The notes under the pieces: model-generated
What the model saw: only the letters and a program-made list of their open reading frames with translations
Told to the model about the DNA's origin: nothing
The model's database searches: none
Source of the DNA: Streptomyces sp. CB02056
GTDB lineage: Bacteria; Actinomycetota; Actinomycetes; Streptomycetales; Streptomycetaceae
NCBI RefSeq assembly: GCF_001905545.1
Contig: NZ_LIPD01000004.1
Span: 186,001-250,000, forward strand
Direction: 5' to 3'
Length of the DNA stretch: 64,000 nucleotides
Translations under genes and position numbers: made by a program
Shown here: one piece after another, positions 32,794-44,654 of the stretch
Position numbering within the stretch: position 1 is the first letter of the stretch
How the letters are laid out: each line of letters starts with the position of its first letter

Positions 32794-33630
32794 ATGCCCA
32801 CGCCCGACGGCATGATCAGCCGCAAGACCGTCCTCAAGGCCGCCGCCGCGCTCGGGGCCGCCCCGCTGCTCGTCGGCGGCGGGGTCGCACTGGCCCGGGA
32901 CCAGATCGGCACCGGCGAGCCGCTCGCCCTCACCCCCGAGTGCCACGACGGCGACGCCCCCACCATCGAGCAGACCGAGGGCCCGTACTTCAAGCCCAAC
33001 TCCCCGCTGCGCAGCTCGATGGTCAACGACGGCCCCGGCACCCGCCTGGTCGTCAGCGGCTACGTCTTCGGTCGCGCGTGCCGGCCCATCTCCGGTGTGC
33101 TGCTGGACTTCTGGCAGGCCGACGACGGCGGCAACTACGACAACAGCGGATACACCTTCCGCGGCCACCAGTTCACCGACGCCAACGGCGCCTACAAGCT
33201 GGACACCATCGTGCCCGGCCTCTACCCGGGCCGCACCCGGCACATCCACGTCAAGCTCCAGGCCCCCGGCCGCTCGATCGTCACCACCCAGCTGTACTTC
33301 CCGGGCGAGCCGCGCAACAACACGGACACCATCTACGACGCCCGGCTGCTGATGAACGTCCGGCAGAACGGGTCGACCCGCGAGGGCAGCTACGACTTCG
33401 TGCTGAACGTGGCGCAGACCCCGGGCACGCCGAGCCCCACGCCCACCCCGACCTCCACCTCCACCGGTGGCCCGACCACGCCGCCCGGCGGCAGCTGGGC
33501 CGCGGGCACCTCGTACAACGCGGGCGACCGCGTGACCTACTCCGGCGTCTCCTACACCTGCCTCCAGGCGCACACCGCCATGGCCGGCTGGGAGCCGCCG
33601 AACGTGCCGGCCCTCTGGCAGCGGTCGTAG
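32794..33630 (+). CDS. Secreted intradiol ring-cleavage dioxygenase with carbohydrate-binding module
   Basis: 278 residues. An N-terminal Tat-like signal ([22 protein letters not shown]) has an Arg-Lys in place of the usual Arg-Arg. The dioxygenase domain (about 45-205) shows [40 protein letters not shown] and TQLYFPGEP, giving the Tyr and His-x-His ligands of non-haem Fe(III). After a Pro/Thr linker, a CBM5/12 module ([34 protein letters not shown]) binds chitin or cellulose. This matches the extracellular lignocellulose-associated catechol dioxygenase described from Streptomyces sp. SirexAA-E. The ATG follows AAGGAG. Confidence 0.92.
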   Translation: MPTPDGMISRKTVLKAAAALGAAPLLVGGGVALARDQIGTGEPLALTPECHDGDAPTIEQTEGPYFKPNSPLRSSMVNDGPGTRLVVSGYVFGRACRPISGVLLDFWQADDGGNYDNSGYTFRGHQFTDANGAYKLDTIVPGLYPGRTRHIHVKLQAPGRSIVTTQLYFPGEPRNNTDTIYDARLLMNVRQNGSTREGSYDFVLNVAQTPGTPSPTPTPTSTSTGGPTTPPGGSWAAGTSYNAGDRVTYSGVSYTCLQAHTAMAGWEPPNVPALWQRS

Positions 33631-33660
33631 CGGCTCCGGCCGCTCCACCCGAGGAGCCGG

Positions 33661-33692
33661 GCGCCCGGTCGGCGGCAGGGCCGACCGGGCGC
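33661..33692. terminator. Hairpin after the dioxygenase gene
   Basis: GCGCCCGGTCGGC and GCCGACCGGGCGC, perfect 13-bp arms around GGCAGG, 30 bp after the stop. Confidence 0.8.
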
Positions 33693-33822
33693 TCACCCAT
33701 GCCCGGAGCCGGGTGCGGGGGGCGTACACCACGCGTTCCGACAGCGCCGGATCCGTGCAATACCAGTCGGGAAACTGTCGGGCAACGGTTGGAAACGAAT
33801 CCAGTCGATCTTTCGTACTGGT

Positions 33823-33828
33823 TAGGCT
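33823..33828 (+). promoter_or_regulatory. Candidate mshC -10 element
   Basis: TAGGCT lies 31 nt before the mshC ATG. The surrounding 33775-33860 is notably AT-richer than its neighbourhood. No convincing -35 was found. Confidence 0.4.
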
Positions 33829-33859
33829 TTCAAATGTTCGCAAGGTTAAAGTTGTTTCC

Positions 33860-35089
33860 ATGCATGCCTGGCCCGCCTCCGAGGTTCCCGCCCTGCCTGG
33901 TCAGGGGCTCCCCCTCCGTATCCACGACACCGCAGCGGGCACAGTCCGGGAGGTCGTGCCGCAGGACGGCACCGCCCGGATCTACGTCTGCGGCATCACG
34001 CCCTACGACGCGACCCACATGGGCCACGCCGCCACCTACAACGCGTTCGACCTGGTGCAGCGCGTCTGGCGGGACGCCGGTCACGACGTCCTGTACATCC
34101 AGAACGTCACCGACGTCGACGACCCGCTGCTCGCCCGCGCGGTCGAGACCGGCCAGGACTGGACCGCCCTCGCCGAGCGCGAGACGGCCCTGTTCCGCGA
34201 GGACATGACCGCGCTGCGGATGCTCCCGCCGGCCCACTACATCGGCGCCGTCGAGTCGATCCCGTGGATCGTCCCGATCGTGCAGAAGCTGCTGGCCTCC
34301 GGCGCCGCCTACCACGTCGACGGCGACATCTACTTCTCGGTCGACGCCGACCCGCGCTTCGGCGAGGTCTCCGGCCTCACCCGCGAGGCCATGCGCCCGG
34401 TCTTCGCCGAGCGCGGCGGCGACCCGGACCGCCCCGGCAAGCGCAACCCGCTGGACGCCCTGCTCTGGCTGGCCGCCCGCCCGGGCGAGCCCGCCTGGGA
34501 CACCGAGCTCGGCCACGGCCGCCCCGGCTGGCACATCGAGTGCGTCGCCATCGCCCTCCGGTACCTCGGGATGTCCTTCGACATCCAGGGCGGCGGCAGC
34601 GACCTCTCCTTCCCGCACCACGAGATGGGCGCCGCGCACGCCCAGGTCGCCACCGGCGCCCACCCGTACGCCCAGGCGTACGTGCACGCCGGCATGGTCG
34701 CCCTGGACGGCCACAAGATGTCCAAGTCCCGCGGCAACCTGGTCTTCGTCTCGGCGCTGCGCCGCGAGGGCGTCGACCCGGCGGCGATCCGCCTGGCGCT
34801 GCTCTCGCACCACTACCGGGCCGACTGGGAGTGGACCAAGAGCACCCTGGACGAGGCCGTCGAGCGCCTCGCCCGCTGGCGCGCCGCGGTCTCCCGCCCG
34901 GACGGCCCCTCGGCCGAGCAGCTGCTCGCCGAGGTGCGCGAGGCGCTCGCGAACGACCTGGACGCGCCCGCCGCGCTGGCCGCGGTCGACCGCTGGGCGG
35001 ACCGGCAGGAGGCCGAGGGCGGCACCGACATCGGCGCTCCCGGCCTGGTGACCCGCACCGTGGACGCCCTGCTCGGCGTCGCGCTGTGA
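33860..35089 (+). CDS. mshC: L-cysteine:1D-myo-inositol 2-amino-2-deoxy-alpha-D-glucopyranoside ligase
   Basis: 409 residues. It ligates cysteine to GlcN-Ins using ATP, the third step of mycothiol biosynthesis. Related to cysteinyl-tRNA synthetase but truncated after the catalytic core, as expected for MshC. ATP-binding motifs are THMGHAATY (HIGH-like, near residue 52) and KMSKS near 287. The zinc/cysteine site is YVCGITPYD, with [10 protein letters not shown] and [11 protein letters not shown]. The start [14 protein letters not shown] is family-typical although no ribosome-binding site is visible. The hairpin at 35127-35180 ends the gene. Confidence 0.95.
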   Translation: MHAWPASEVPALPGQGLPLRIHDTAAGTVREVVPQDGTARIYVCGITPYDATHMGHAATYNAFDLVQRVWRDAGHDVLYIQNVTDVDDPLLARAVETGQDWTALAERETALFREDMTALRMLPPAHYIGAVESIPWIVPIVQKLLASGAAYHVDGDIYFSVDADPRFGEVSGLTREAMRPVFAERGGDPDRPGKRNPLDALLWLAARPGEPAWDTELGHGRPGWHIECVAIALRYLGMSFDIQGGGSDLSFPHHEMGAAHAQVATGAHPYAQAYVHAGMVALDGHKMSKSRGNLVFVSALRREGVDPAAIRLALLSHHYRADWEWTKSTLDEAVERLARWRAAVSRPDGPSAEQLLAEVREALANDLDAPAALAAVDRWADRQEAEGGTDIGAPGLVTRTVDALLGVAL

Positions 35090-35126
35090 CCCGGGTGCGG
35101 TAGCCCCGGCGCCGGGGCCACCGCAC

Positions 35127-35180
35127 CACACGCCGAAGGGGCGTCAGGACCACACGGTCCCGACGCCCCTTCGGCGTGTG
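35127..35180. terminator. Bidirectional terminator between mshC and the PAC2 gene
   Basis: CACACGCCGAAGGGGCGTC and its complement form perfect 19-bp arms, with an inner small stem (GGACC/GGTCC). It separates two convergent genes. Confidence 0.88.
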
Positions 35181-35189
35181 CGGTACGGG

Positions 35190-36143
35190 CTACTCGTCCT
35201 CGGCGCCGTCCTGGCTCTCCCGGGCGCCGCCCGGCGCCTCCGGATCGGCCGGCCGCTCCGCCGTGGCGTGCCCGGCCACCGGCTTCTCGCCGGTCGGCCC
35301 GACGTTCTCCCGGCGGCGCAGGTAGCGCTCGAACTCGCGGGCGATGGCGTCGCCGGAGGCCTCCGGCAGCTCCGCGGTGTCCTGCGCCTCCTCCAGCTGC
35401 TGGACGTACTCGGCCACCTCGCTGTCCTCGGCGGCCAGCTGGTCCACGCCGAGCTGCCAGGCCCGGGCGTCCTCGGCGAGCTCGCCCGGCGGGATGCGCA
35501 GGTCCAGCAGGTCCTCGAGCTTGTTGACCAGGGCCAGGGTGGCCTTCGGGTTCGGCGGCTGCGAGACGTAGTGCGGCACCGCGGCCCACAGCGTCACGGC
35601 CGGCACCCCGGCGTGGGTGCAGGCCTCCTGGAGCACCCCGACGATGCCGGTGGGGCCCTCGTAGCGGCTCTCCTCCAGGTCCAGCCGGCGGGCCAGGTCC
35701 GGGTCGGAGGTGACCCCGCTGACGGGCACCGGGCGGCTGTGCGGGGTGTCCCCGAGCAGGGCGCCCAGGATCACCACCAGTTCGACGCCCAGCTCGTGGG
35801 CGAAGCCCAGCAGCTCGTTGCAGAACGAGCGCCAGCGCATGCTCGGCTCGATGCCGCGGACCAGCACGACGTCCCTGGTCGTCGGCTCCGTCACCCGGAT
35901 CACCGAGAGCCGGGTGGTCGGCCAGGTGATCCGGCGGATGCCGCCGTCCAGCCAGACCGTGGGCCGGTTGACCTGGAAGTCGTAGTAGTCCTCCGCGTCC
36001 AGCGCGGCGAACACCTTGCCGTTCCAGGTCTCGTCGAGGTGTGCCAGAGCCGCGGAGGCGGCGTCGCCCGCGTCGTTCCAGCCCTCGAAGGCGCAGACCA
36101 TCACCGGGTCGATCAACTCGGGAACATCTTCCAGCTCGATCAC
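35190..36143 (-). CDS. PAC2 family protein (proteasome assembly chaperone-like fold)
   Basis: 317 residues. The PAC2 domain starts at once: VIELEDVPELIDPVMVCAFEGWNDAGDAASAAL, then RGIEPSMRWRSFCNELLGFAHELGVELVVILGALLGDTPHSR, VTSD and TGIVGVLQEACTHAGVPAVTLWAAVPHYV. It ends in an acidic, Pro-rich tail. Related to eukaryotic PAC2 and archaeal homologues; in actinobacteria the exact role is not settled. The GTG start follows GGAGGGAG by 8 bp. It lies 13 kb from the proteasome genes, so any functional link is only suggestive. Confidence 0.9.
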   Translation of the reverse strand: MIELEDVPELIDPVMVCAFEGWNDAGDAASAALAHLDETWNGKVFAALDAEDYYDFQVNRPTVWLDGGIRRITWPTTRLSVIRVTEPTTRDVVLVRGIEPSMRWRSFCNELLGFAHELGVELVVILGALLGDTPHSRPVPVSGVTSDPDLARRLDLEESRYEGPTGIVGVLQEACTHAGVPAVTLWAAVPHYVSQPPNPKATLALVNKLEDLLDLRIPPGELAEDARAWQLGVDQLAAEDSEVAEYVQQLEEAQDTAELPEASGDAIAREFERYLRRRENVGPTGEKPVAGHATAERPADPEAPGGARESQDGAEDE

Positions 36144-36465
36144 CCAGCGTCTCCCTCCGGTCGGCGGTCGGACCTGCGCCGCCCCGGCTGGCCTGCCGGG
36201 GCGCCGACGGGCCGGCTGCCGACTGTCGAACCTCTCGTCTCCCATGGAACGCCTCGCTCCATGGTCCCTACCTGCCCAGCCTACGGGCTTTGATGCGCAC
36301 CGCGGCCGGGCACCGGGACAGTCTGGGGGAGCGGACCGCCGGGATCCACCGGATATCGGCGGCGCCGGAGCTGACGGTCCGTCAGGCGTTCACCAGGGGC
36401 GGAGCGTGTTCGACCGGCGACGCGCTGTGCCCGCCGCCGCCCGGCGCGCGGGCCCGCCGGGCGCG
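36144..36465. other. Gap between the PAC2 and GH-like genes
   Basis: No supported gene. It holds the PAC2 ribosome-binding site (36150-36160) and presumably its promoter. Open frames crossing it are antisense shadows. Confidence 0.5.
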
Positions 36466-37560
36466 CTACTCCGGGTCCACCCAGCCGTCGCGGTACGCCG
36501 TCCAGTGCTCGGGCAGCGCGGCGAAGTCCACGTACAGCGCGACGCCGAAGCCGGCCCGCCGTCGGTCCTCCCGGCCCAGGCCCAGCCGGACGCCCCGGAC
36601 GGCGGCCCGGACGGTCTCGGCGTCGCCCCAGTGCCCCCACTTGTCGTCCCAGAAGAACGGCAGGCCCATCAGCAGGTCCACGTCGGCCGGGGTGGCCCGC
36701 AGGGCGAGTTCGGTCTGCCGGGCGACGTAGCCGCCGTACAGCGGCTCGGTGGGCATCGAGGTGTCGTAGCTCATCACCGCGATCTGGTCGACCCGGCGGG
36801 CGGTCTCGGTGAAGTACGCCTGGTCCCACCACTTGCCGTGGTCGGTGAGCAGGATGCCGGCCGTGTGCAGGCCGGGGACCGGGTCGATCTGCGGGGCCGC
36901 CACCGACAGTTTGGCGCCGCGCCCCGCGGTGACCGGGCGGACCTGGTCGAGCAGGGCCAGCCAGCCCGCCGAACCCGGGCGGATCGGCTCCATGTCGAAG
37001 TGCACCCCGTCGAAGCCGAGGTCCAGCACCTGGCGGGCGGAGGCGGTGACCCGGTCCCGGGTCGGGCCGTCCTCCAGGTCCAGGGCGTCCTTCTCCGGCT
37101 TGACCTCGTCGCCCAGCCAGCCCTGCAGCCGTACGCCGGGCAGCTCCCGGTGCACGGTGTCGGTGAACCAGCGGCCCCGGGGGTGGACGGCGGGCGGCAG
37201 CGAGCCGTCGTGCTCCAGCGGGCCGGTGTGCACGTAGAGGTCCCGGATGCCGGTGCCGGCCAGTAGCCGGCCGAGCGCGGCCACGTCGGCCTCGGTCCTG
37301 CGGCCGTCCACCCAGGCGTGGCCGAGCCAGAGCGCGTCCCGGCCCCGGGTACGGGCGTCGGCGGCGGGCTCGCCGGTGTAGTGCAGCCGGAACAGCACGA
37401 ACACCGAGCCCAGCGCGGTGGCCGGCACGGCCGCCACCAGCACCAGGGCCAGCAGTGACCGGCGCCACCACGACCACGCCCGCCAGCGGTCGCGCAGCAC
37501 GCGGAACGGGGCCGTCAGGGCCCGACCGGCTCGCTGCGCGGAGGTCCCGAATCGGGCCAC
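36466..37560 (-). CDS. Membrane-anchored glycoside-hydrolase-like TIM-barrel protein
   Basis: 364 residues. An N-terminal basic region and one transmembrane segment (RRSLLALVLVAAVPATALGSVFVLF, near residues 30-55) are followed by an extracytoplasmic domain. That domain resembles GH18 or putative glycosidases of GH114-like folds: GIRDLYVHTGPLEHDG, LDLGFDGVHFDMEPI, KLSVAAPQID, VDQIAVMSYDTSMP and LMGLPFFWDDKWGHW. The FDGVHFDMEP strand mirrors the DxxDxE motif of GH18 with DFDME-like acids, so hydrolase activity is plausible. GTG at 37560 follows GGGGGGAG. Divergent from metH. The 322 bp to the PAC2 gene hold no other gene. Confidence 0.7.
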   Translation of the reverse strand: MARFGTSAQRAGRALTAPFRVLRDRWRAWSWWRRSLLALVLVAAVPATALGSVFVLFRLHYTGEPAADARTRGRDALWLGHAWVDGRRTEADVAALGRLLAGTGIRDLYVHTGPLEHDGSLPPAVHPRGRWFTDTVHRELPGVRLQGWLGDEVKPEKDALDLEDGPTRDRVTASARQVLDLGFDGVHFDMEPIRPGSAGWLALLDQVRPVTAGRGAKLSVAAPQIDPVPGLHTAGILLTDHGKWWDQAYFTETARRVDQIAVMSYDTSMPTEPLYGGYVARQTELALRATPADVDLLMGLPFFWDDKWGHWGDAETVRAAVRGVRLGLGREDRRRAGFGVALYVDFAALPEHWTAYRDGWVDPE

Positions 37561-37702
37561 GCGCTTGCTCCCCCCTTGCGGTCGAACGCTCAGGATACGG
37601 AATGGAACGGCGGGCCGACCCGTGGGCCGGATACCCTGGCCACGTGCGGGCCCGAGCAAGCGGGTCCGCAAAGCCGACAGCCGTCGCACCAGGGAGAAGC
37701 CC

Positions 37703-41215
<3,513 letters not shown>

Positions 41216-41277
41216 CCCCCGGTTCCCGCCGCATTCGCTCTTTCCGGACGAAGCGGGCGTATCCTTGATGATCCTGA

Positions 41278-41311
41278 ACGGGCCGGTCCGCTCACCTGCG
41301 GGCCGGCCCGT
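41278..41311. terminator. Hairpin after metH
   Basis: ACGGGCCGGTCCGC and GCGGGCCGGCCCGT, 14-bp arms with one mismatch, around TCACCT. Confidence 0.65.
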
Positions 41312-41354
41312 GCCTTCCCCGGGGCCGCCCGGGCCTGCCGGAAGGACCCCCGCC

Positions 41355-42059
41355 ATGACCACCAGCCCCACTGCCACGCGCATCCTCGACCACGGGGACG
41401 ACCGCGGGCTCCAGGCGGTGCTGCTGGACATGGACGGGACGCTGGTGGACACCGAGGACTTCTGGTGGCAGGCCGAGGCCTCGCTCTTCGCCGAGCTGGG
41501 CCACGAGCTGGACGAGGCGGACCGCGCCCACGTGGTCGGCGGTCCGATGGCCAGGGTGATGGAGTACCTGGTCGCCCGGACCGGGGCGGACATCGCGCCG
41601 GCGGACCTCGGCGTGCTGGTCAACCAGCGCTTCGTCGACCTGCTGGCGGGCGGCGTGCCGCTCATGCCGGGCGCCGAGCGGCTGCTCAACACCCTTGCCG
41701 CGCACGGCATCCCGGCCGCCCTGGTGTCCGCCTCGCACCGGCACGTGATCGACATCGTGCTGCGCTCGCTGGGCGCCCACCACTTCGCCTTCAGCATCGG
41801 CGGGGACGAGGTGCCGCGCACCAAGCCGTTCCCGGACCCGTACCTGGAGGCGGCCCGGCGGCTGGGCGCGGAGCCGGCCCGCTGCGTGGTGGTCGAGGAC
41901 ACCCCGACCGGGGTGCGGGCGGGCGAGGCGGCCGGCTGCCCGGTGATCGCGGTGCCCTCGGTGGCGCCGGTCGAGCCGGCTCCGGGGCGGCTGGTGGTGT
42001 CCTCGCTGGAGCAGGTCGACCTCGACCTGCTGCGCTCCCTGGTCGCCTCGCGGGTGTGA
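41355..42059 (+). CDS. HAD-superfamily hydrolase (beta-phosphoglucomutase-like)
   Basis: 234 residues, subfamily IA. Motif I LLDMDGTLVDTEDFWW (nucleophile Asp), motif II LVSASH, motif III KPFPDPYL (Lys) and motif IV VVVEDTPTGVRAGEAAG are all present, with a helical cap between I and II. Probably a sugar-phosphate or nucleotide phosphatase or mutase; the substrate cannot be told. The ATG follows GGAAGGA; the in-frame ATG at 41265 would translate through the metH terminator and is rejected. Confidence 0.9.
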   Translation: MTTSPTATRILDHGDDRGLQAVLLDMDGTLVDTEDFWWQAEASLFAELGHELDEADRAHVVGGPMARVMEYLVARTGADIAPADLGVLVNQRFVDLLAGGVPLMPGAERLLNTLAAHGIPAALVSASHRHVIDIVLRSLGAHHFAFSIGGDEVPRTKPFPDPYLEAARRLGAEPARCVVVEDTPTGVRAGEAAGCPVIAVPSVAPVEPAPGRLVVSSLEQVDLDLLRSLVASRV

Positions 42060-42086
42060 TTGTCGTCTCATTGCGAGACGGCTCTA

Positions 42087-42110
42087 CTCGCCGGTACGAG
42101 GCCCGGCGAG
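42087..42110. terminator. Small hairpin after the HAD gene
   Basis: CTCGCCGG and CCGGCGAG, 8-bp arms. A second small stem (CGTCTC/GAGACG) lies just upstream at 42064-42080. Confidence 0.4.
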
Positions 42111-42280
42111 CCCCCGGACCGGCGCTGCCGGGGGAGAAAACGGTCATTGGCTGACAACTCGTCGGGCGCGTGGTGATGCCCTCAACGACCGTGTCCCAAA
42201 CGTCATCTGCACGGGTACCGGTCGTGCGTGTTCGATATGGCACGCTACTCCAGTTCGTGCCACCCAGAAGGACGCGCCTC

Positions 42281-43885
42281 GTGAAGACTTCAGCTGAACG
42301 CCTGGCAGTACTCGGTTGCGCCGGCCTGGTCGCCGTGTCGGTGGCGGGCTGCGGATCGGTGACCGACGTGGTCAAGGGGGACAGCGGCAAGTCCATCACC
42401 ATGGGCACCAGCCAGCTGACCGGTGTCCTGGACCCGGCCGCCGCCTACGACTCCGGCTCCTGGCTGCTGCTGCGCAACACCTTCCAGTCGCTGCTCACCT
42501 TCCAGGCCGCCGCCAGCGCGCCCTCCCCGGACGCCGCGCAGTCCTGCGAGTTCACCAGCGCCGAGGCCACCGAGTACCACTGCACCCTGAAGCCCGGTCT
42601 GAAGTTCTCCAACGGGCACCCGATGACGGCCCAGGACGTGGTCTTCTCGATCGAGCGCACCAAGAAGATCAACGACCAGAACGGCCCGGTCGAACTGCTG
42701 GACTCGATCAAGTCCGTCGAGGCCAAGGGCGACAACGAGGTGCTCTTCCACCTCTCCGCGCCCGACGCCACCCTGCCGGCCAAGCTGGCGAGCCCGGCCG
42801 GCGCCATCGTGGACCACCAGGTCTACCCCGCCGACAAGGTCGTCCCCAACGACAAGCTGATCGGCTCCGGCCCGTACCGCATCGACTCGGTCGAGAACCT
42901 GAACGGCGGCAAGCAGCTGGGCAAGGTCGTGCTGTCGGCCAACGACAAGTACGGCGGCGAGGCCAAGCTCCGGAACAGCAAGTTCACCGTGCGGTACTTC
43001 GACAAGGCCGAGGACCTGAAGACCGCGCTGGACAAGAGCGAGATCGACCTCACCGACAACAGCCTGGAGCCGAACACCGCCGCCCAGGTCCGCTCCGACC
43101 AGCAGGGCGGCAAGGCCGATCTCCAGGTGACCGAGGGCGACAGCAACGACACCCGTTCGCTGGTCCTCAACACCAAGGACCCGCTGATGAGCAACGTCGC
43201 GGTCCGCCAGGCCGTCGCCCAGATGATGGACCGCAAGGCGCTGGCCCGCGACGTCTTCGCCCGCACCGTCCAGGCGCTCTACTCCATGGTCCCGGCCGGC
43301 CTGCCCGGCCACACCACGGCCTTCTTCGACCGCTACGGCGACCAGGACGTGAACAAGGCCAAGAAGATCCTGGCCGACGCCAAGGTCCAGACCCCGGTCA
43401 AGTTCACGCTGACCTGGTCCCGTTCGCGGGCCGGCAGCAACGAGGCCGAGACGCTGAAGAAGCAGCTGGAGACCGGCGGCCTGTTCCAGGTGACGCTCGC
43501 CCAGGAGCCGGACTGGGACTCGTACCGCAAGGGCTGGGCCGAGAGCAAGTACCAGGCGTACATCATCGGTTGGTTCGCCGACTACCCGGACCCGGACAAC
43601 TACCTCGCCCCGCTGCTGATCAACGGCGGTGCGTACCACCACGGTTGGGACGACCCGCGGATCAGCGGCCGGCTGGTGCCGGAGGGCCTCAAGCAGACCG
43701 ACCGCAGCGCCGCGGCCGGCACCTACGCGCAGATACAGCAGATCGAGGCCGAGAACGTGCCGCTGATCCCGCTGTACCAGAACAAGTCCTTCTTCGCGGC
43801 CCGCTCGTACGTCACCGGCGTCGAGTCCACCGTCGACACCACCGGCTACTTCCGCTTCTGGGAGATCAGCCGGACCAACAAGTAG
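42281..43885 (+). CDS. ABC-transporter substrate-binding lipoprotein (SBP family 5, peptide-type)
   Basis: 534 residues. A lipoprotein signal peptide ends in the lipobox VAGC (Cys24), so the protein is tethered outside the membrane. The mature domain is DppA/OppA-like: FSNGHPMTAQDVVFSIERT, IGSGPYRIDSV, NVAVRQAVAQMMDRKALA and IIGWFADYPDPDNYLAPL. It binds peptides or related oligo-compounds. No permease or ATPase gene is adjacent, so it is an orphan receptor. GTG at 42281 follows AGAAGGA. Confidence 0.92.
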   Translation: MKTSAERLAVLGCAGLVAVSVAGCGSVTDVVKGDSGKSITMGTSQLTGVLDPAAAYDSGSWLLLRNTFQSLLTFQAAASAPSPDAAQSCEFTSAEATEYHCTLKPGLKFSNGHPMTAQDVVFSIERTKKINDQNGPVELLDSIKSVEAKGDNEVLFHLSAPDATLPAKLASPAGAIVDHQVYPADKVVPNDKLIGSGPYRIDSVENLNGGKQLGKVVLSANDKYGGEAKLRNSKFTVRYFDKAEDLKTALDKSEIDLTDNSLEPNTAAQVRSDQQGGKADLQVTEGDSNDTRSLVLNTKDPLMSNVAVRQAVAQMMDRKALARDVFARTVQALYSMVPAGLPGHTTAFFDRYGDQDVNKAKKILADAKVQTPVKFTLTWSRSRAGSNEAETLKKQLETGGLFQVTLAQEPDWDSYRKGWAESKYQAYIIGWFADYPDPDNYLAPLLINGGAYHHGWDDPRISGRLVPEGLKQTDRSAAAGTYAQIQQIEAENVPLIPLYQNKSFFAARSYVTGVESTVDTTGYFRFWEISRTNK

Positions 43886-43895
43886 CGCCCGCAGG

Positions 43896-43953
43896 ACGGC
43901 GGCCCGCCCGCTTCCCCGTCGGTACGGGGGAGCAGGCGGGCCGCCGTGACGTT
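43896..43953. terminator. Bidirectional hairpin between convergent genes
   Basis: ACGGCGGCCCGCC and GGCGGGCCGCCGT, perfect outer arms with an inner CTTCCCC/GGGGGAG stem, ending in GTTT. It serves the lipoprotein gene and the response-regulator gene. Confidence 0.8.
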
Positions 43954-43982
43954 TCTGCCGCCCTGGGGCCGCTGGCGGCCCG

Positions 43983-44654
43983 CTACAGGGCGCCCGGGCG
44001 CACCAGCCCGCTCTCGTAGGCGTACACCGCCGCCTGCACCCGGTCGCGCAGCTGGAGCTTGGTCAGCACATGGCCCACGTGGGTCTTCACGGTGGTCTCG
44101 CTGACGAACAGCTCGGCCGCGATCTCCGCGTTCGACAGCCCGCGCGCCACCAGCTTCAGCACCTCCAGCTCGCGCTCGGTCAGCGCGCCCAGCGCCTGCG
44201 GCGGCGCCTCGTCGCCCGAGGGCAGCTTGGTGGCGTACATGTCCAGCAGCCGGCGGGTGATGCTCGGCGCCAGCATCGCCGCGCCGTCCGCGACCACCCG
44301 GATCGCCTGCACCAGCTCCTCGGCCGGGACGTCCTTCAGCAGGAAGCCGCTGGCGCCCGCGCGCAGCGCCTCCACCACGTACTCGTCCAGGTCGAAGGTG
44401 GTCAGCACCAGCACCTTGGCCGGGCCGTCGCGCCCCGGGCCGGCGATCCGGCGGGTCGCCTCGACGCCGTCCATCCTGGGCATCCGGATGTCCATCAGCA
44501 CCACGTCGGGCTGCAGCGCCCGCACCTGGTCCAGCGCCTGCTGGCCGTCGCCGGCCTCGCCGACCACCACCAGGTCGGACTCGGCCTCCAGAATCATCCG
44601 GAAACCGGTGCGCAGCAGCGGCTGGTCGTCGACCAGCAGCACTCGGATCGTCAC
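43983..44654 (-). CDS. NarL/FixJ-type response regulator
   Basis: 223 residues. The receiver domain has the acidic pocket VDD (9-10), the phospho-acceptor Asp55 in VVLMDIRMP and the conserved Lys in FLLKDV. A C-terminal LuxR helix-turn-helix follows (LTERELEVLKLVARGLSNAEIAAELFVSETTVKTHV). No histidine kinase gene is adjacent, so its partner lies elsewhere. Its GTG start directly abuts the TAG of the RecB-type gene, and its ribosome-binding site AAGGAG is inside that gene, so translation is coupled. Confidence 0.93.
   Translation of the reverse strand: MTIRVLLVDDQPLLRTGFRMILEAESDLVVVGEAGDGQQALDQVRALQPDVVLMDIRMPRMDGVEATRRIAGPGRDGPAKVLVLTTFDLDEYVVEALRAGASGFLLKDVPAEELVQAIRVVADGAAMLAPSITRRLLDMYATKLPSGDEAPPQALGALTERELEVLKLVARGLSNAEIAAELFVSETTVKTHVGHVLTKLQLRDRVQAAVYAYESGLVRPGAL

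Noticed and set aside
33834..33859. ATG 5 nt after TAGGCT, as a leaderless start for mshC
   Set aside because: It is out of frame with mshC and opens a Pro-rich shadow frame; [10 protein letters not shown] at 33860 is the family start.
37561..37702. Cobalamin riboswitch before metH
   Set aside because: The gap is only 142 bp and I find no GCCACTG B12 box or matching fold.
41265..41354. Upstream ATG for the HAD hydrolase
   Set aside because: The extension crosses the metH terminator hairpin; ATG 41355 has GGAAGGA at correct spacing.
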